A DNA stretch of 29,054 bases from assembly GCA_946544555.1 (NCBI GenBank), contig CAMNMI010000002.1, positions 1 to 29,054 of the forward strand. Reading direction: 5' to 3'. The notes below the pieces were generated by a model that had not been told where the DNA came from, did not search any database, and saw only the letters and a list, made by a program, of their open reading frames with translations. Positions 6,823 to 14,897 of this stretch are shown here, in pieces. Source of the DNA: an uncultured Rickettsiales bacterium. GTDB lineage: Bacteria > Pseudomonadota > Alphaproteobacteria > Rickettsiales > Deianiraeaceae. The translations under genes were made by a program, and so were the position numbers. Every line of letters starts with the position of its first letter. The first letter of the stretch is position 1.

Positions 6823-7758
6823 ATGGTTAGAGGTGTTGCTAAAAAAGCTGTCAGCAAGATTGGCTCGGTGAAAAATGGGACAAAAAAAGTTACTCGTAAT
6901 ACAATCGGAGTTGCCTTTGAACGCCTGATGGAAACTCGTTTCATGCAACACTTTGACCGCGGCATATCAAAAAGCTTAACCGCACGTAAAGTAGAACACA
7001 GATTTTGGCTGGCATTCGTTGCATTTTTTGCTTTTGAATGCTGTCTGTGGGCTGGCTGGACAAACAAAATAAAAGTAGATTTCACAATCACGCCGTTGCC
7101 ACCAAGCAAGCTTGAAATGGACTTATTCAGCATGGGCGACAAGGAACTTTTATACCGTATTTACTCATTCAAACTGCAAAATGCAGGAGATACATTCGGA
7201 GAGACAACGCCGTTGAAAGATTATGACTATGAAAAGCTTGAAAAGTGGTTTTACGCATTAAGCGAGCTTGATCCACGCTCCGAGTGGGTGCCATCAATTG
7301 CTGGATTTTACTACTCCGCCAGCCAAAATGCAGATGATAATAGATATATCGTGAACTACCTGCTTGACTTTGCGGAGAAAGATCCAGAAAAACACTGGCG
7401 TTGGTACGTAACCTCGGCCTACATTGCAAAGCACAAATTGAACGACCCAGAGTTGGCATTCAACATGGCAAAGCGCTTACTGAACTTAAAATCTGACAAA
7501 TTGCCATTCATTAATCGTATTATGGCACTGTTCCTGTTTAGTGAAAAAGAGGCCAAATCATGCCGTGCAGTCAATCTTGTCTACAACTTAATCCAGTCAG
7601 GAGATTTAGAAGCAGTGCTAAGTGATAAATTCTTCTCAGCAAAAGAAGGAATGTATAACTACCTGTTCGGACTTGTTCGCGAGCGTGTTGATAATATCGT
7701 GAAAGACAAGGCGCTTATCAGGAAGTGCCAAGCGCAGCATGAAATCTACGAGGACTAA
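6823..7758 (+). CDS. membrane-anchored helical (TPR-like) protein of unknown function
   Basis: A 311-residue protein: a basic cytoplasmic N-terminus of about 60 residues (many Lys, Arg and Thr), one membrane segment (about 62-80) and a soluble C-terminal part of about 225 residues. That part is made of amphipathic helices resembling tetratricopeptide-like pairs, with aromatic positions such as FYALSEL, WVPSIAGFYY and HWRWYVTSAYIA. I recognise no catalytic motif. It follows the permease gene by 10 nt and is probably cotranscribed with it, so an accessory subunit of that transporter is a reasonable inference. The tRNA-Val gene follows 40 nt downstream. Confidence 0.6.
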   Translation: MVRGVAKKAVSKIGSVKNGTKKVTRNTIGVAFERLMETRFMQHFDRGISKSLTARKVEHRFWLAFVAFFAFECCLWAGWTNKIKVDFTITPLPPSKLEMDLFSMGDKELLYRIYSFKLQNAGDTFGETTPLKDYDYEKLEKWFYALSELDPRSEWVPSIAGFYYSASQNADDNRYIVNYLLDFAEKDPEKHWRWYVTSAYIAKHKLNDPELAFNMAKRLLNLKSDKLPFINRIMALFLFSEKEAKSCRAVNLVYNLIQSGDLEAVLSDKFFSAKEGMYNYLFGLVRERVDNIVKDKALIRKCQAQHEIYED

Positions 7759-7763
7759 TCTCT

Positions 7764-7781
7764 TGATTATTAAAATAATCA
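7764..7781 (+). terminator. weak AT-rich hairpin after the permease operon
   Basis: A perfect 8-bp inverted repeat, TGATTATT and AATAATCA with a 2-nt centre, followed by TTTC. It could end the upstream operon, but it is all A/T except for two pairs and has a short T run. Confidence 0.3.
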
Positions 7782-7798
7782 TTTCAAATACATATGTC

Positions 7799-7872
7799 GG
7801 GCATTTAGCTCAGTTGGTTAGAGCATTCGCTTCACATGCGAGAGATCGTAGGTTCGAGTCCTATAATGCCCA
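7799..7872 (+). tRNA. tRNA-Val, anticodon CAC
   Basis: A complete cloverleaf: acceptor GGGCATT pairs with AATGCCC (7865-7871), and the discriminator is A7872. The D-arm is GCTC/GAGC around AGTTGGTTA. The anticodon stem TTCGC/GCGAG (T-G at the base) closes the loop TTCACAT with anticodon CAC at 7833-7835. The T-arm is GTAGG/CCTAT around TTCGAGT. It reads GUG valine codons. The 3' CCA is not encoded and must be added after transcription. Confidence 0.96.
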
Positions 7873-7893
7873 CTTAAGTACAAACATTGATTA

Positions 7894-9144
7894 TTACAAC
7901 AATTCTTTTAAAACGCCTTTCGGCGTTAAGTAAAATATTGGCGCACTATAAACGCTGCTCTTATTTTTACGGCAAAATAAAGCAAAATTACTTTCTGTGC
8001 AAATTAACTTTTTAACTTCATCATCATTGTTGTCATATTTATTTGGCACTTCAATTTTTATAATATTATCATAGAAAAATTTCCTGTATAATTCTTTTGT
8101 ATTTTTGTTAACATCTTTAGCACTAAATATATTGTTCATTTTGTTAATAATTGCACACAATTCATTGCTTGTTGCAACAGTTTTAGTCAAACAAATCGTA
8201 TCATCAATGAACTTATTGTTTTTATCATATTCAAATTCTACCATTGCTTGAGGTTTTTTAATATCATCACCGATCCAAGCACATATTCTATGAGATCCAT
8301 CTTTAAATTTTACAACACACACATGATATAAAGCAGGTTTTTTTTTACAAAAAAGATCAAAAGATATTGCTTCTATGGCGTCTTCCTTTGCAAGCAAAGC
8401 GCTTTCTGCCGGGGTTATGATTTCTATATTTTGGTCTTGTGTATAGTCATACATTTTTTCCAAGTGATAATCGCAAGAAAAATTTGGATCTATTGTGTGG
8501 CGCCGTATATCATACATCCTATCGCAATTTTTTTTAAATTGTTCTAATTTTCTGTTATTTAACTCATAATTATTATCTCCTGCAAAAAAATTCGTAAATT
8601 TTCCTAAACCGTATACAAAACGGCCAGTGATATGCGCAAAATCAGTAAGCAACAAACGCGCATCTTTATACCCATCATTAATTTTTTTAGCTATCTTACA
8701 TGATTGTTCTGTAAAATTTTCTATTTTGAATTTAAGTTCCGCCATTGCTGCATTAAATCTTTCAAGTTTTTGAAAAATAGTTTCACCGCTATTTAAAAAA
8801 TTATAAAAATCATAAATGGCCTTATTTAGCTGTTCAGAAGTAAGCGCCATATACATATTGTTAGCCATTTTTGCTAACGTCTCAAGCATTTGAACACCCA
8901 TAATTAAAGACATCAGTGCGCTTTCCTTGATTGCACCCAATCGTGACAATTGAATTGCAGTTCCTAAGTATGATTGTGGAATGTGCGCAGCAAAACGATT
9001 GATTTCAGCAAGCAGACCATTACAGCGTTCACGCAATAATTCTACTCCTTCTGTGCCAGCCACAATTCTCCCTCCTTTTACATAGTTAGCCACATCTTGA
9101 TATACTGTTTTTATGCAATTATTAAGATTACTGAAGGCTTCCAT
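7894..9144 (-). CDS. uncharacterised 416-residue protein
   Basis: No recognised domain. The N-terminal 220 residues are predicted mostly alpha-helical with heptad-like stretches; a moderately hydrophobic helix at about 65-90 may be amphipathic and not membrane-spanning. The C-terminal half (from about 255) reads as mixed alpha/beta, with VCVVKFKDGSHRICAWIGDD and AMVEFEYDKNNKF. There is no signal peptide, so it is probably cytoplasmic. A well-spaced promoter (9150-9178) puts the ATG at about +1. It is monocistronic and convergent with tRNA-Val, and its last codons include a GAAA-tetraloop hairpin. Its isolation and AT-richness hint at an accessory gene, but there is no other sign of transfer. 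Confidence 0.6.
   Translation of the reverse strand: MEAFSNLNNCIKTVYQDVANYVKGGRIVAGTEGVELLRERCNGLLAEINRFAAHIPQSYLGTAIQLSRLGAIKESALMSLIMGVQMLETLAKMANNMYMALTSEQLNKAIYDFYNFLNSGETIFQKLERFNAAMAELKFKIENFTEQSCKIAKKINDGYKDARLLLTDFAHITGRFVYGLGKFTNFFAGDNNYELNNRKLEQFKKNCDRMYDIRRHTIDPNFSCDYHLEKMYDYTQDQNIEIITPAESALLAKEDAIEAISFDLFCKKKPALYHVCVVKFKDGSHRICAWIGDDIKKPQAMVEFEYDKNNKFIDDTICLTKTVATSNELCAIINKMNNIFSAKDVNKNTKELYRKFFYDNIIKIEVPNKYDNNDDEVKKLICTESNFALFCRKNKSSVYSAPIFYLTPKGVLKELL
7905..7927 (-). terminator. GAAA-loop hairpin overlapping the 3' coding end
   Basis: On the minus strand AACGCC-GAAA-GGCGTT forms a 6-bp stem followed by TT and then AAAAG. It lies within the last codons of the 416-residue gene, before its stop at 7894. 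The T run is short, so termination there is uncertain. Confidence 0.4.
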
Positions 9145-9149
9145 AACCT

Positions 9150-9178
9150 AGATTACCAAAAATATATAATATAATCAA
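9150..9178 (-). promoter_or_regulatory. promoter of the 416-residue gene
   Basis: On the minus strand there is a -35 TTGATT (9173-9178), a 17-nt spacer and a -10 TAATCT (9150-9155). Only five bases separate the -10 from the ATG, so the message would be leaderless. Confidence 0.45.
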
Positions 9179-9283
9179 ATTTTTTATTATCATAAATTTA
9201 CAACCAAAAAGATAACATAACAACAAGCAAAATACATTGACATTTATTTTCCCACAGCTCCAACCTATGCAAACAGCATATTT

Positions 9284-9802
9284 ATGTCCCAATCTTTGCA
9301 GGTATTTGTAAGTAGAAAGAATTGTGTTGCAAAATTAGTCGTGTTCCTTTCCAAATTGATTGCAACTGGTTTGTTTGTTGGAAAAATCAAATATGCACCT
9401 GGAACATTCGGCAGCGCGCTTGGAATATTGTTTGGATATTTACTGCTACATTTACCCGCTCAATTGCAATCATTGATACTTATCTTGTCGTTGACTATTG
9501 GCTCGCTGTTGGTAAAGATTTATCTTATCGCCACAAAGCAACAAAAAATTGACCCAAAGGAGGTCGTCTTTGATGAAATCTTCGCAGTCATGTGGATATG
9601 CTTTACCGCACAATTTATCACAAAAGAGATTGATTTCGCCAAATATCTATCAATCTTTGGACTATTCCGCATATTTGATATTCTAAAGCCTTATCCAATT
9701 TGTGTAGTAGACAAAAAGATGAAAAATACCACTGGAATAATGCTGGATGACATTCTTGCCGCACTTGCCTCAATACTTGTTTATATTGTAATTTACGCTT
9801 GA
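9284..9802 (+). CDS. pgpA: phosphatidylglycerophosphatase A
   Basis: A 172-residue integral membrane phosphatase that removes the terminal phosphate of phosphatidylglycerophosphate to give phosphatidylglycerol. Family marks are KYAPGTFGSALG (about 36-47), VVFDEIFAVMW (about 93-103; VVIDEVVG in most relatives), FGLFRIFDILKPYPI (about 125-139) and a terminal GIMLDDILAAL. Four hydrophobic segments are visible. It starts about 20 residues earlier than the compact family core. The pathway partner pgsA lies 2.9 kb downstream on the same strand. A TTGACA lies at 9237-9242, but no convincing -10 goes with it. Confidence 0.9.
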   Translation: MSQSLQVFVSRKNCVAKLVVFLSKLIATGLFVGKIKYAPGTFGSALGILFGYLLLHLPAQLQSLILILSLTIGSLLVKIYLIATKQQKIDPKEVVFDEIFAVMWICFTAQFITKEIDFAKYLSIFGLFRIFDILKPYPICVVDKKMKNTTGIMLDDILAALASILVYIVIYA

Positions 9803-9806
9803 TGTA

Positions 9807-9834
9807 TTGACATTAAGAAAAAGATTTGTAAGAT
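9807..9834 (+). promoter_or_regulatory. promoter of the M23 peptidase-bactofilin operon
   Basis: A -35 TTGACA (9807-9812), a 16-nt spacer and a -10 TAAGAT (9829-9834). The predicted +1 falls on the ATG at 9841, so the transcript would be leaderless. Confidence 0.55.
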
Positions 9835-9840
9835 GTAGCC

Positions 9841-10902
9841 ATGTTTGTAAGTAAAAAGGTAAAATTCTTGGAGAAAATCTTTCCAGAACGCACTTTTGTT
9901 ATTACAACGGCCAGCACAACTCGCTATTTGCATCTTAGCACATTGACACAAATTGCTATCACTTTCGCTTTCATTGGTTTGTTAGCATATGGCACAAATG
10001 CATATATTAATTACAACAAGATTGAAAATCAGATTATAATACAAGAAAATAAAGCATTAAGAATAGAAAATGCGCAATATCATCAATATTTTTCAAGTGT
10101 TGAAGATCAGTTAGATAAAATTGGAGCATATTTGGATGTCAGACAATCTATTGAAACAGGCAAAAATAATAACGACATGGATCTTGATAGCACAAAAAGA
10201 ATAATTGATAGAAAGTTTTCTGCAATATACAGTGGAATGGAGAAGAGAAACGAACGGCTTAATAAGAAGATTAAAAAACTCAACATGAAAGCAACGAATT
10301 TAGCGCCAATGGAAAGTGAAGTTAAGAATAATACTAATACAGAGGGTGTTGGTGGACCTTTTGAATTTGACTTGCCAATCAAGTTTGGTCGTAATAAATC
10401 AATCGGTGATACAACCGATGTAAAGATTAATAATACCAACTATGCAATGTCTATCAAAAACTTGGTTGAAAAAGAGAAATTGGTGTCAAGCTTGCCAATC
10501 GGTGCACCAGCAGGCGGAGTATACAGAGTTACAAGTCATTATGGTACTAGACATGACCCATTCATGAAGGGCGTCAGAGCATTCCACCGTGGATTGGATA
10601 TTGTCATTGAGAATAAAAAAGTTAAGACGGTTCAGGAAGGAGTTGTCTCGTTTGTCGGAACAAAGAATGGTTATGGTAATGTCGTTGAAATAGAACACGG
10701 TAGCAGCAAATATGGAATTAAAACAAGATATGCGCATTTGAAAAAAGCACATGTCAGAGCTGGCCAGAAAGTCAAGGAAGGACAGATTATCGCAGAGCAA
10801 GGATGTAGCGGGCGTTGCACAGGAAATCACGTGCATTATGAAATATTCATCCACGGCCGACAAGTAAATCCTTTGCAATTTATAAATTATAAGGAGGATT
10901 AA
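9841..10902 (+). CDS. M23 family peptidoglycan endopeptidase, membrane-anchored
   Basis: A 353-residue protein: short basic N-terminus, one membrane segment (about 36-55), a long charged helical region likely to be a coiled coil (about 60-155), a linker and a C-terminal LytM/M23 domain (about 222-347). Zinc ligands are visible: His249 and Asp253 in FHRGLDI, and His332 in GNHVHYEI; His299 in RYAHLKK and His330 complete the active site. It should cleave peptide cross-links in the periplasm. It is followed by the bactofilin gene 23 nt downstream. M23-bactofilin pairs are known from several lineages, where the cytoskeletal polymer places the hydrolase. The stop overlaps an ATG-TAG start-stop element. 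Confidence 0.92.
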   Translation: MFVSKKVKFLEKIFPERTFVITTASTTRYLHLSTLTQIAITFAFIGLLAYGTNAYINYNKIENQIIIQENKALRIENAQYHQYFSSVEDQLDKIGAYLDVRQSIETGKNNNDMDLDSTKRIIDRKFSAIYSGMEKRNERLNKKIKKLNMKATNLAPMESEVKNNTNTEGVGGPFEFDLPIKFGRNKSIGDTTDVKINNTNYAMSIKNLVEKEKLVSSLPIGAPAGGVYRVTSHYGTRHDPFMKGVRAFHRGLDIVIENKKVKTVQEGVVSFVGTKNGYGNVVEIEHGSSKYGIKTRYAHLKKAHVRAGQKVKEGQIIAEQGCSGRCTGNHVHYEIFIHGRQVNPLQFINYKED

Positions 10903-10907
10903 TGTAG
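10891..10907 (+). promoter_or_regulatory. AAGGAGG followed by a start-stop codon pair
   Basis: AAGGAGG (10891-10897) is among the few perfect Shine-Dalgarno sequences on a coding strand here. Four bases later comes ATG (10902-10904), directly followed by TAG. The bactofilin ATG is 22 nt further on. The Shine-Dalgarno bases also encode the last residues of the M23 protein, so the match may be incidental. If it works, it would load ribosomes near the bactofilin start. Confidence 0.35.
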
Positions 10908-10925
10908 TTTTTTGTTTTGTTGTTT

Positions 10926-11432
10926 ATGGCAGGTAGTAAAAATGTTTCAATTTTGGAAAAGAGTGTCAAAATTATTGGTGAAATTTGCTCTGATGGTGTA
11001 TTTGATACAAGCGGAACATTTAATGGCACAATAGTCGCAAATGTCCTGACAGTCAAGGATGGTGGCCACATTGAAGGCAAAATCTTCGCAAATGAGTTGA
11101 ACATCGCGCAAGGTGGAACAGTCAACGGAGAAATCATTGCAAACAGAGTTCACCTCAGCAACAATGCAAGCTTGGTTGGTGATTTGACATACAACATTTT
11201 GTCATTGGAAAACAACTCATTTGTCAATGGACAATGTAAAAAGACAGAAGAACAAACAATTTCTGGTATTATTCAACGTGCAAAAGAAGGTTTGCGTATG
11301 AATGCAAAAGATGAAAACGAAGACGTGCCGGATATGTCAGATAGCAATGATGTCTTGGATGAACTTTTAAGTAAAGGTACAGACAGAGAGCAATCAGGTT
11401 CTTCATTCTCCATCATGCAAGATGACAATTAG
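10926..11432 (+). CDS. bactofilin (polymer-forming cytoskeletal protein)
   Basis: A 168-residue bactofilin. The central DUF583 domain (about 12-105) shows the right-handed beta-helix repeat with regularly spaced Gly and hydrophobic positions, such as DTSGTFNGTIVANVLTVKDG and GGTVNGEIIANRVHL. It is flanked by a short N-terminus and an acidic, disordered tail (about 125-168). Bactofilins form membrane-associated filaments without nucleotide. The first ATG is used, not the upstream TTG codons. Its neighbour is the M23 peptidase. The 3' end overlaps mnmA by 11 nt, so the two are translationally linked. Confidence 0.92.
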   Translation: MAGSKNVSILEKSVKIIGEICSDGVFDTSGTFNGTIVANVLTVKDGGHIEGKIFANELNIAQGGTVNGEIIANRVHLSNNASLVGDLTYNILSLENNSFVNGQCKKTEEQTISGIIQRAKEGLRMNAKDENEDVPDMSDSNDVLDELLSKGTDREQSGSSFSIMQDDN

Positions 11433-12501
11433 TAATACAATTGATAATATCTACATTGCAATGTCAGGAGGGGTTGACAGTGGAACATCTGCCTATCTCA
11501 TGAAGCAACAATATCCAGATGCAAACATTGTGGGTATCACCATGAACTTGGGTGATTTCTGCACTGGTGCAATCGCAAAAGCAAAGCGCATATGTGATTG
11601 GCTTGGCATAGAGCATCGCGTCCTTGATTTAAGAGAGCCATTCCAGGCAGAAGTCATCAACAAATTCCACAACCAGATCATCAACAATATCACTCCTATT
11701 CCATGTGCCAGTTGCAATAGACAATTCAAATTTGGGCGTGTATTGGAATATTGCCACAAGAATAACGCCAAACTCGCCATAGGACATTATGCAAAAAAGG
11801 TGGAAATAAACGGACAGCCATGCATCACCCGCGCGCGTGATACACTGAAGGACCAAACACATTTCATATACAATATTCGCGCAACTGCCTTGCCAGACAT
11901 CCTCTTTCCGCTGGGAGATTATCTAAAAGCCGAGGTTTTTCGTCTTGCAACGGAGATTGGTTTGCCATATCAGAATGCATCAAATCAATATAGTGAAAGT
12001 CAGGATGTTTGCTTTTTTGGTGGCAAAACTTATACGGAATATCTCAAAGCTATACATCTTACTGATAAAAATTGTAAAACAGGCGAAGTTCTTCATATAT
12101 CAACAGGCAAACATCTCGGAGAGCACCAAGGCCTTTGGAAATACACCATAGGACAGCGTCAAGGTCTCGGTATTGCATGGACGGAACCACTATATGTTGT
12201 CAAGAAAGATGTACAGAATAATATCCTATATGTGGGAGAAGAGCCAACACTTTATACCGACAGTTTGCAAATTACGGGGGTCAACTTCCTCGTAAAACCC
12301 TCCGCCCTGCTGAATAGCCAAAACTCTTTTGAATGCAAAGTTTGTCTGCGAGATAAAACGCCTCTCATTGATGCTAAAATCCATGTTAATGGAACAAATG
12401 CAGAAGCCCACCTCAACCAACCTGCTCGTGCCATTACCCCAGGCCAAGCATGTGTGTTTTATAAAGGAGATGTATTGTTAGGTGGCGGAGAAATAAAATA
12501 A
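11422..12501 (+). CDS. mnmA: tRNA-specific 2-thiouridylase
   Basis: A 359-residue enzyme that makes 2-thiouridine at the wobble position of tRNA-Lys, -Glu and -Gln. Seen: PP-loop SGGVDS (15-20), the Cys pair region IPCASCNRQFKFG with the likely catalytic Cys98, and the second catalytic Cys197 in ESQDVCFFGG. Also visible are GHYAK (121-125), KDQTHFIY (143-150) and GLGIAWTEPLYV. Length is normal. The start overlaps the bactofilin 3' end. GC-rich repeat copy B begins 4 nt past the stop. Confidence 0.95.
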   Translation: MTISNTIDNIYIAMSGGVDSGTSAYLMKQQYPDANIVGITMNLGDFCTGAIAKAKRICDWLGIEHRVLDLREPFQAEVINKFHNQIINNITPIPCASCNRQFKFGRVLEYCHKNNAKLAIGHYAKKVEINGQPCITRARDTLKDQTHFIYNIRATALPDILFPLGDYLKAEVFRLATEIGLPYQNASNQYSESQDVCFFGGKTYTEYLKAIHLTDKNCKTGEVLHISTGKHLGEHQGLWKYTIGQRQGLGIAWTEPLYVVKKDVQNNILYVGEEPTLYTDSLQITGVNFLVKPSALLNSQNSFECKVCLRDKTPLIDAKIHVNGTNAEAHLNQPARAITPGQACVFYKGDVLLGGGEIK

Positions 12502-12504
12502 TGC

Positions 12505-12613
12505 GTTGCGCTGCCCGAGGCCACGCCCTCGCGGTTTTTAACATCCTCGCTCAATCCGCCCTCGCTCCCGCTCGGCTCCGCTCGGACGAAAAACCCGCTC
12601 CGCGCCACGCAAC
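12505..12613 (-). repeat. GC-rich palindromic repeat, copy B (reverse orientation)
   Basis: 109 bp, inverted relative to copies C and D. On the plus strand it starts GTTGCGCTGCCCGAGGCC and ends GCGCCACGCAAC, so the outer arms GTTGCG and CGCAAC pair (8 bp when flanking bases are counted). The inner arms, read on the minus strand, are GGTTTTT and AAAAACC. The loop is rich in GAGCG motifs. It fills the gap between mnmA and pgsA, in a genome whose intergenic DNA is otherwise AT-rich. Confidence 0.88.
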
Positions 12614-12677
12614 GCGCCTCTTGCCTCATCCACCTCTTGCAATTAAAAATTGATATTCCAATTTGTAGCGGTAATTT

Positions 12678-13220
12678 ATGAAGATTACGATTGCCAAAGT
12701 TCCAAACATTCTGACGACAATAAGGATAATATTGGTGCCAATCTTCTGTGTATTTATGTGGATAGACACAACAGCCAGCAGGATTGTTGCAATCGTCCTG
12801 ATAGCCATTGCTTGCATTACTGACTTCTTGGATGGAAATATTGCAAGGAAATACAATGTAGTATCAAACTTCGGGCGCTGTCTTGATCCAATAGCTGACA
12901 AGGTATTAGTAATGTCAATCATTGTGATGCTCGTGTCAGTAGAAAAAGCCTGGGTTATACCTTCAATAGCTATTCTGTTCCGTGAGTTCGTGGTTTCTGG
13001 AATACGTGAATTTGCGGCCAAGGACAAGGTTTCAATACCAGTTTCAAAACTTGCAAAGATAAAGACAACCGCTCAGATGATTTCATTGCTATTTTTAGTC
13101 ATTGCTGGCACCAACATGATTGCATTGTTCATTGGAAATTGCTTGCTTTGCGTTGCCGCGGTGCTGTCGGTTATTACGAGTATTCAATATATCAAATCTG
13201 TGAAATACATTTTTGAGTAA
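12678..13220 (+). CDS. pgsA: CDP-diacylglycerol-glycerol-3-phosphate 3-phosphatidyltransferase
   Basis: A 180-residue inner-membrane enzyme that makes phosphatidylglycerophosphate, the substrate of the PgpA encoded upstream. The CDP-alcohol phosphotransferase motif is perfect: DG (52-53), AR (56-57), Gly66, Asp70 and Asp74. About five or six hydrophobic segments are present. No ribosome-binding site is visible. lptB follows 5 nt after the stop. Repeat copy B lies between mnmA and this gene, so readthrough from mnmA or a separate promoter are both possible. Confidence 0.95.
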   Translation: MKITIAKVPNILTTIRIILVPIFCVFMWIDTTASRIVAIVLIAIACITDFLDGNIARKYNVVSNFGRCLDPIADKVLVMSIIVMLVSVEKAWVIPSIAILFREFVVSGIREFAAKDKVSIPVSKLAKIKTTAQMISLLFLVIAGTNMIALFIGNCLLCVAAVLSVITSIQYIKSVKYIFE

Positions 13221-13225
13221 TCTCT

Positions 13226-13996
13226 ATGATGGTGAACAGCAAAGGTAAATCCAAGTTGAGTGCTGTGTCCATATCCAAGAATTACGGCAAAAAGGTTGTG
13301 TTGAGCGATTTTAACATCCATGCAGAACAAGGTGAAATTATTGCACTGCTGGGACCAAATGGTGCAGGAAAAACCACTTCTTTCTATATTATTGTAGGTA
13401 TTGCCGATGCAACGAGTGGAAGTGTCATCATGGATGATGTGGATATTACGCGTTTTCCACTTTATATGCGGGCAAAGATTGGTATTGGTTATCTTCCACA
13501 GGAGAATTCTATTTTCAGAAAGATGTCAGTAGAGGACAATCTTATCATCGCTCTGGAAGCAAAGTATGGTAAAGGAAGAAAAAGCAGAGATATAATCAAT
13601 AATAGGTTGGAACAACTGCTGACAGAGTTTAATATTCAACACATCAGGAAAAGCTTGGGTGGTGTGCTTTCTGGTGGTGAGCGCCGAAGGGTTGAGGTTG
13701 CACGCATATTGGCGATTGACCCTGCATTCTTGTTGCTTGATGAGCCATTTGCTGGTGTTGACCCCATTGCAGTGAATGACATCAAGAACATGATAACCAA
13801 ATTGAAGGACAGAGGAATTGGCATTATCATCACAGACCACAATGTTAGGGAGACCTTGGAGATTGTGGATAGGGCATATATTCTCTATGGTGGGAGGATT
13901 ATTTGCAGTGGCAAGCCAGAGGAGATAGTTCAAAACGAGACAGTCAGGAACGTTTATCTGGGAGAGGATTTTGAGATAAAGAAAGGGAAAAAGTGA
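13226..13996 (+). CDS. lptB: lipopolysaccharide export ABC transporter ATP-binding protein
   Basis: A 256-residue cytoplasmic ATPase powering LPS extraction from the inner membrane by LptFG. Seen: Walker A GPNGAGKT (43-50), Q-loop at [12 protein letters not shown] (89-100), the LptB-type [13 protein letters not shown] (148-160), Walker [16 protein letters not shown] (169-183) and switch His205 in [10 protein letters not shown]. The PQENSIFR and FAGVDPI strings separate LptB from the branched-chain amino-acid transporter ATPases. lptA and lptC are not adjacent. Repeat copy C starts 2 nt after the stop. Its presence implies that the organism exports LPS. Confidence 0.94.
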   Translation: MMVNSKGKSKLSAVSISKNYGKKVVLSDFNIHAEQGEIIALLGPNGAGKTTSFYIIVGIADATSGSVIMDDVDITRFPLYMRAKIGIGYLPQENSIFRKMSVEDNLIIALEAKYGKGRKSRDIINNRLEQLLTEFNIQHIRKSLGGVLSGGERRRVEVARILAIDPAFLLLDEPFAGVDPIAVNDIKNMITKLKDRGIGIIITDHNVRETLEIVDRAYILYGGRIICSGKPEEIVQNETVRNVYLGEDFEIKKGKK

Positions 13997-13998
13997 TA

Positions 13999-14083
13999 TT
14001 GCGCGGCGCGGAGCGCGTTTGGGCGAGGAGCAACGCGAGGAGCGATATCCAAACGGCGAGGGCGTGGCCTCGGGCAGCGCAAC
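13999..14083 (+). repeat. GC-rich palindromic repeat, copy C
   Basis: 85 bp. Outer arms TTGCGC and GCGCAA pair, and inner arms CGTTTGG (about 14016-14022) and CCAAACG pair exactly. The loop contains GCGAGGAGC twice. The right module from GGCGAGG to GCGCAAC is identical to that of copy D. It fills the gap between the convergent lptB and coiled-coil genes. Confidence 0.9.
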
Positions 14084-14088
14084 AAATA

Positions 14089-14787
14089 CTATTTCTTTTC
14101 AGGACCTTTCTTTTTATTGGCATTTTTGCCAGAAAATTCTGCAGGATTATTGTTTTCTTCTAGTGGAATAGTATTTTCGGGATTGAATAAGCAGAATGGA
14201 TTTACATCGTATTCATCATATTGCGTACCCTCATCCTTAGATTCGTTTCCAGGTGTAATTTTATCAGCCAGCTGTTGATTTTGTTGCTCTAAAATAGATA
14301 TCTTATTTTTTAAATTGTTAATCTCTTCTTCGCCATTCTTTTGTCTTAGTTTCAAATTTTCATTCTGCAACCTCTCAATTTCGGTTTCATTTAATTTCTT
14401 TCTTCCAAGCAAAAAATTATAACTACCAATAAGTTTTTGTTTATCTCTGTTAATGACTGCTATATCTTGGTTTTTGTCTTTTAGATCTTGTTCAAGCTGC
14501 TCTATTTTGTTTATCAAATTTTGATTGGCATTACCTTCTTTAAATATACTCAATTCAGCATTTGCTTTAATCACTTTCTCATTTGTTTCGGCAAGCATCC
14601 TTTGAGCTTCTTTTGCAATATAGTCGGCCCCCTTAAGACGCTTCTCATAGTTGGCGATTTGTTTTTTTAAATCCTCATTCTCTTTTTTTAGTTTATCAAT
14701 TTCATCTTTTTCTTTTACTACTACATTTTCCTTTTGTTGTGCAACAACATTCTTGTTCTCATTATTGTTTTGATTTTTCTCTTCCAT
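14089..14787 (-). CDS. coiled-coil protein of unknown function
   Basis: A 232-residue protein, very rich in Lys, Glu, Asn and Gln. Residues about 25-175 show continuous heptad patterning (for example IDKLKKENEDLKKQIANYEK), so a long coiled coil is likely. The C-terminal 50 residues are acidic and Asn/Pro-rich and end in a Lys-rich tail. There is no signal peptide or membrane segment. I do not recognise a family; similarity searches will mostly return composition-driven hits. It is a single gene with its own promoter (14812-14840). Its stop is 6 nt from repeat copy C. Confidence 0.6.
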   Translation of the reverse strand: MEEKNQNNNENKNVVAQQKENVVVKEKDEIDKLKKENEDLKKQIANYEKRLKGADYIAKEAQRMLAETNEKVIKANAELSIFKEGNANQNLINKIEQLEQDLKDKNQDIAVINRDKQKLIGSYNFLLGRKKLNETEIERLQNENLKLRQKNGEEEINNLKNKISILEQQNQQLADKITPGNESKDEGTQYDEYDVNPFCLFNPENTIPLEENNNPAEFSGKNANKKKGPEKK

Positions 14788-14811
14788 ATTAATTAACTTT
14801 TAAACGAATTT

Positions 14812-14840
14812 ATATTAATCAAAAATCCATAAACAGTCAA
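14812..14840 (-). promoter_or_regulatory. promoter of the coiled-coil gene
   Basis: On the minus strand there is a -35 TTGACT (14835-14840), a 17-nt spacer and a -10 TAATAT (14812-14817). The predicted leader is about 18 nt and has no Shine-Dalgarno site. Confidence 0.55.
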
Positions 14841-14897
14841 TTAATAAAAGAAAAAATTATTGATGCATTTCACAATCAAAATCTTCATATCTAATCT

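Noticed and set aside
7739..7933. A 64-codon open frame running across the tRNA-Val gene
   Set aside because: It is explained by the tRNA and overlaps the permease-operon protein end; the middle of the peptide is simply translated tRNA sequence.
14089..14787. Assigning the coiled-coil protein to a named cell-division or chromosome-segregation family
   Set aside because: The similarity is only compositional (Lys/Glu/Asn heptads) and there is no diagnostic motif.
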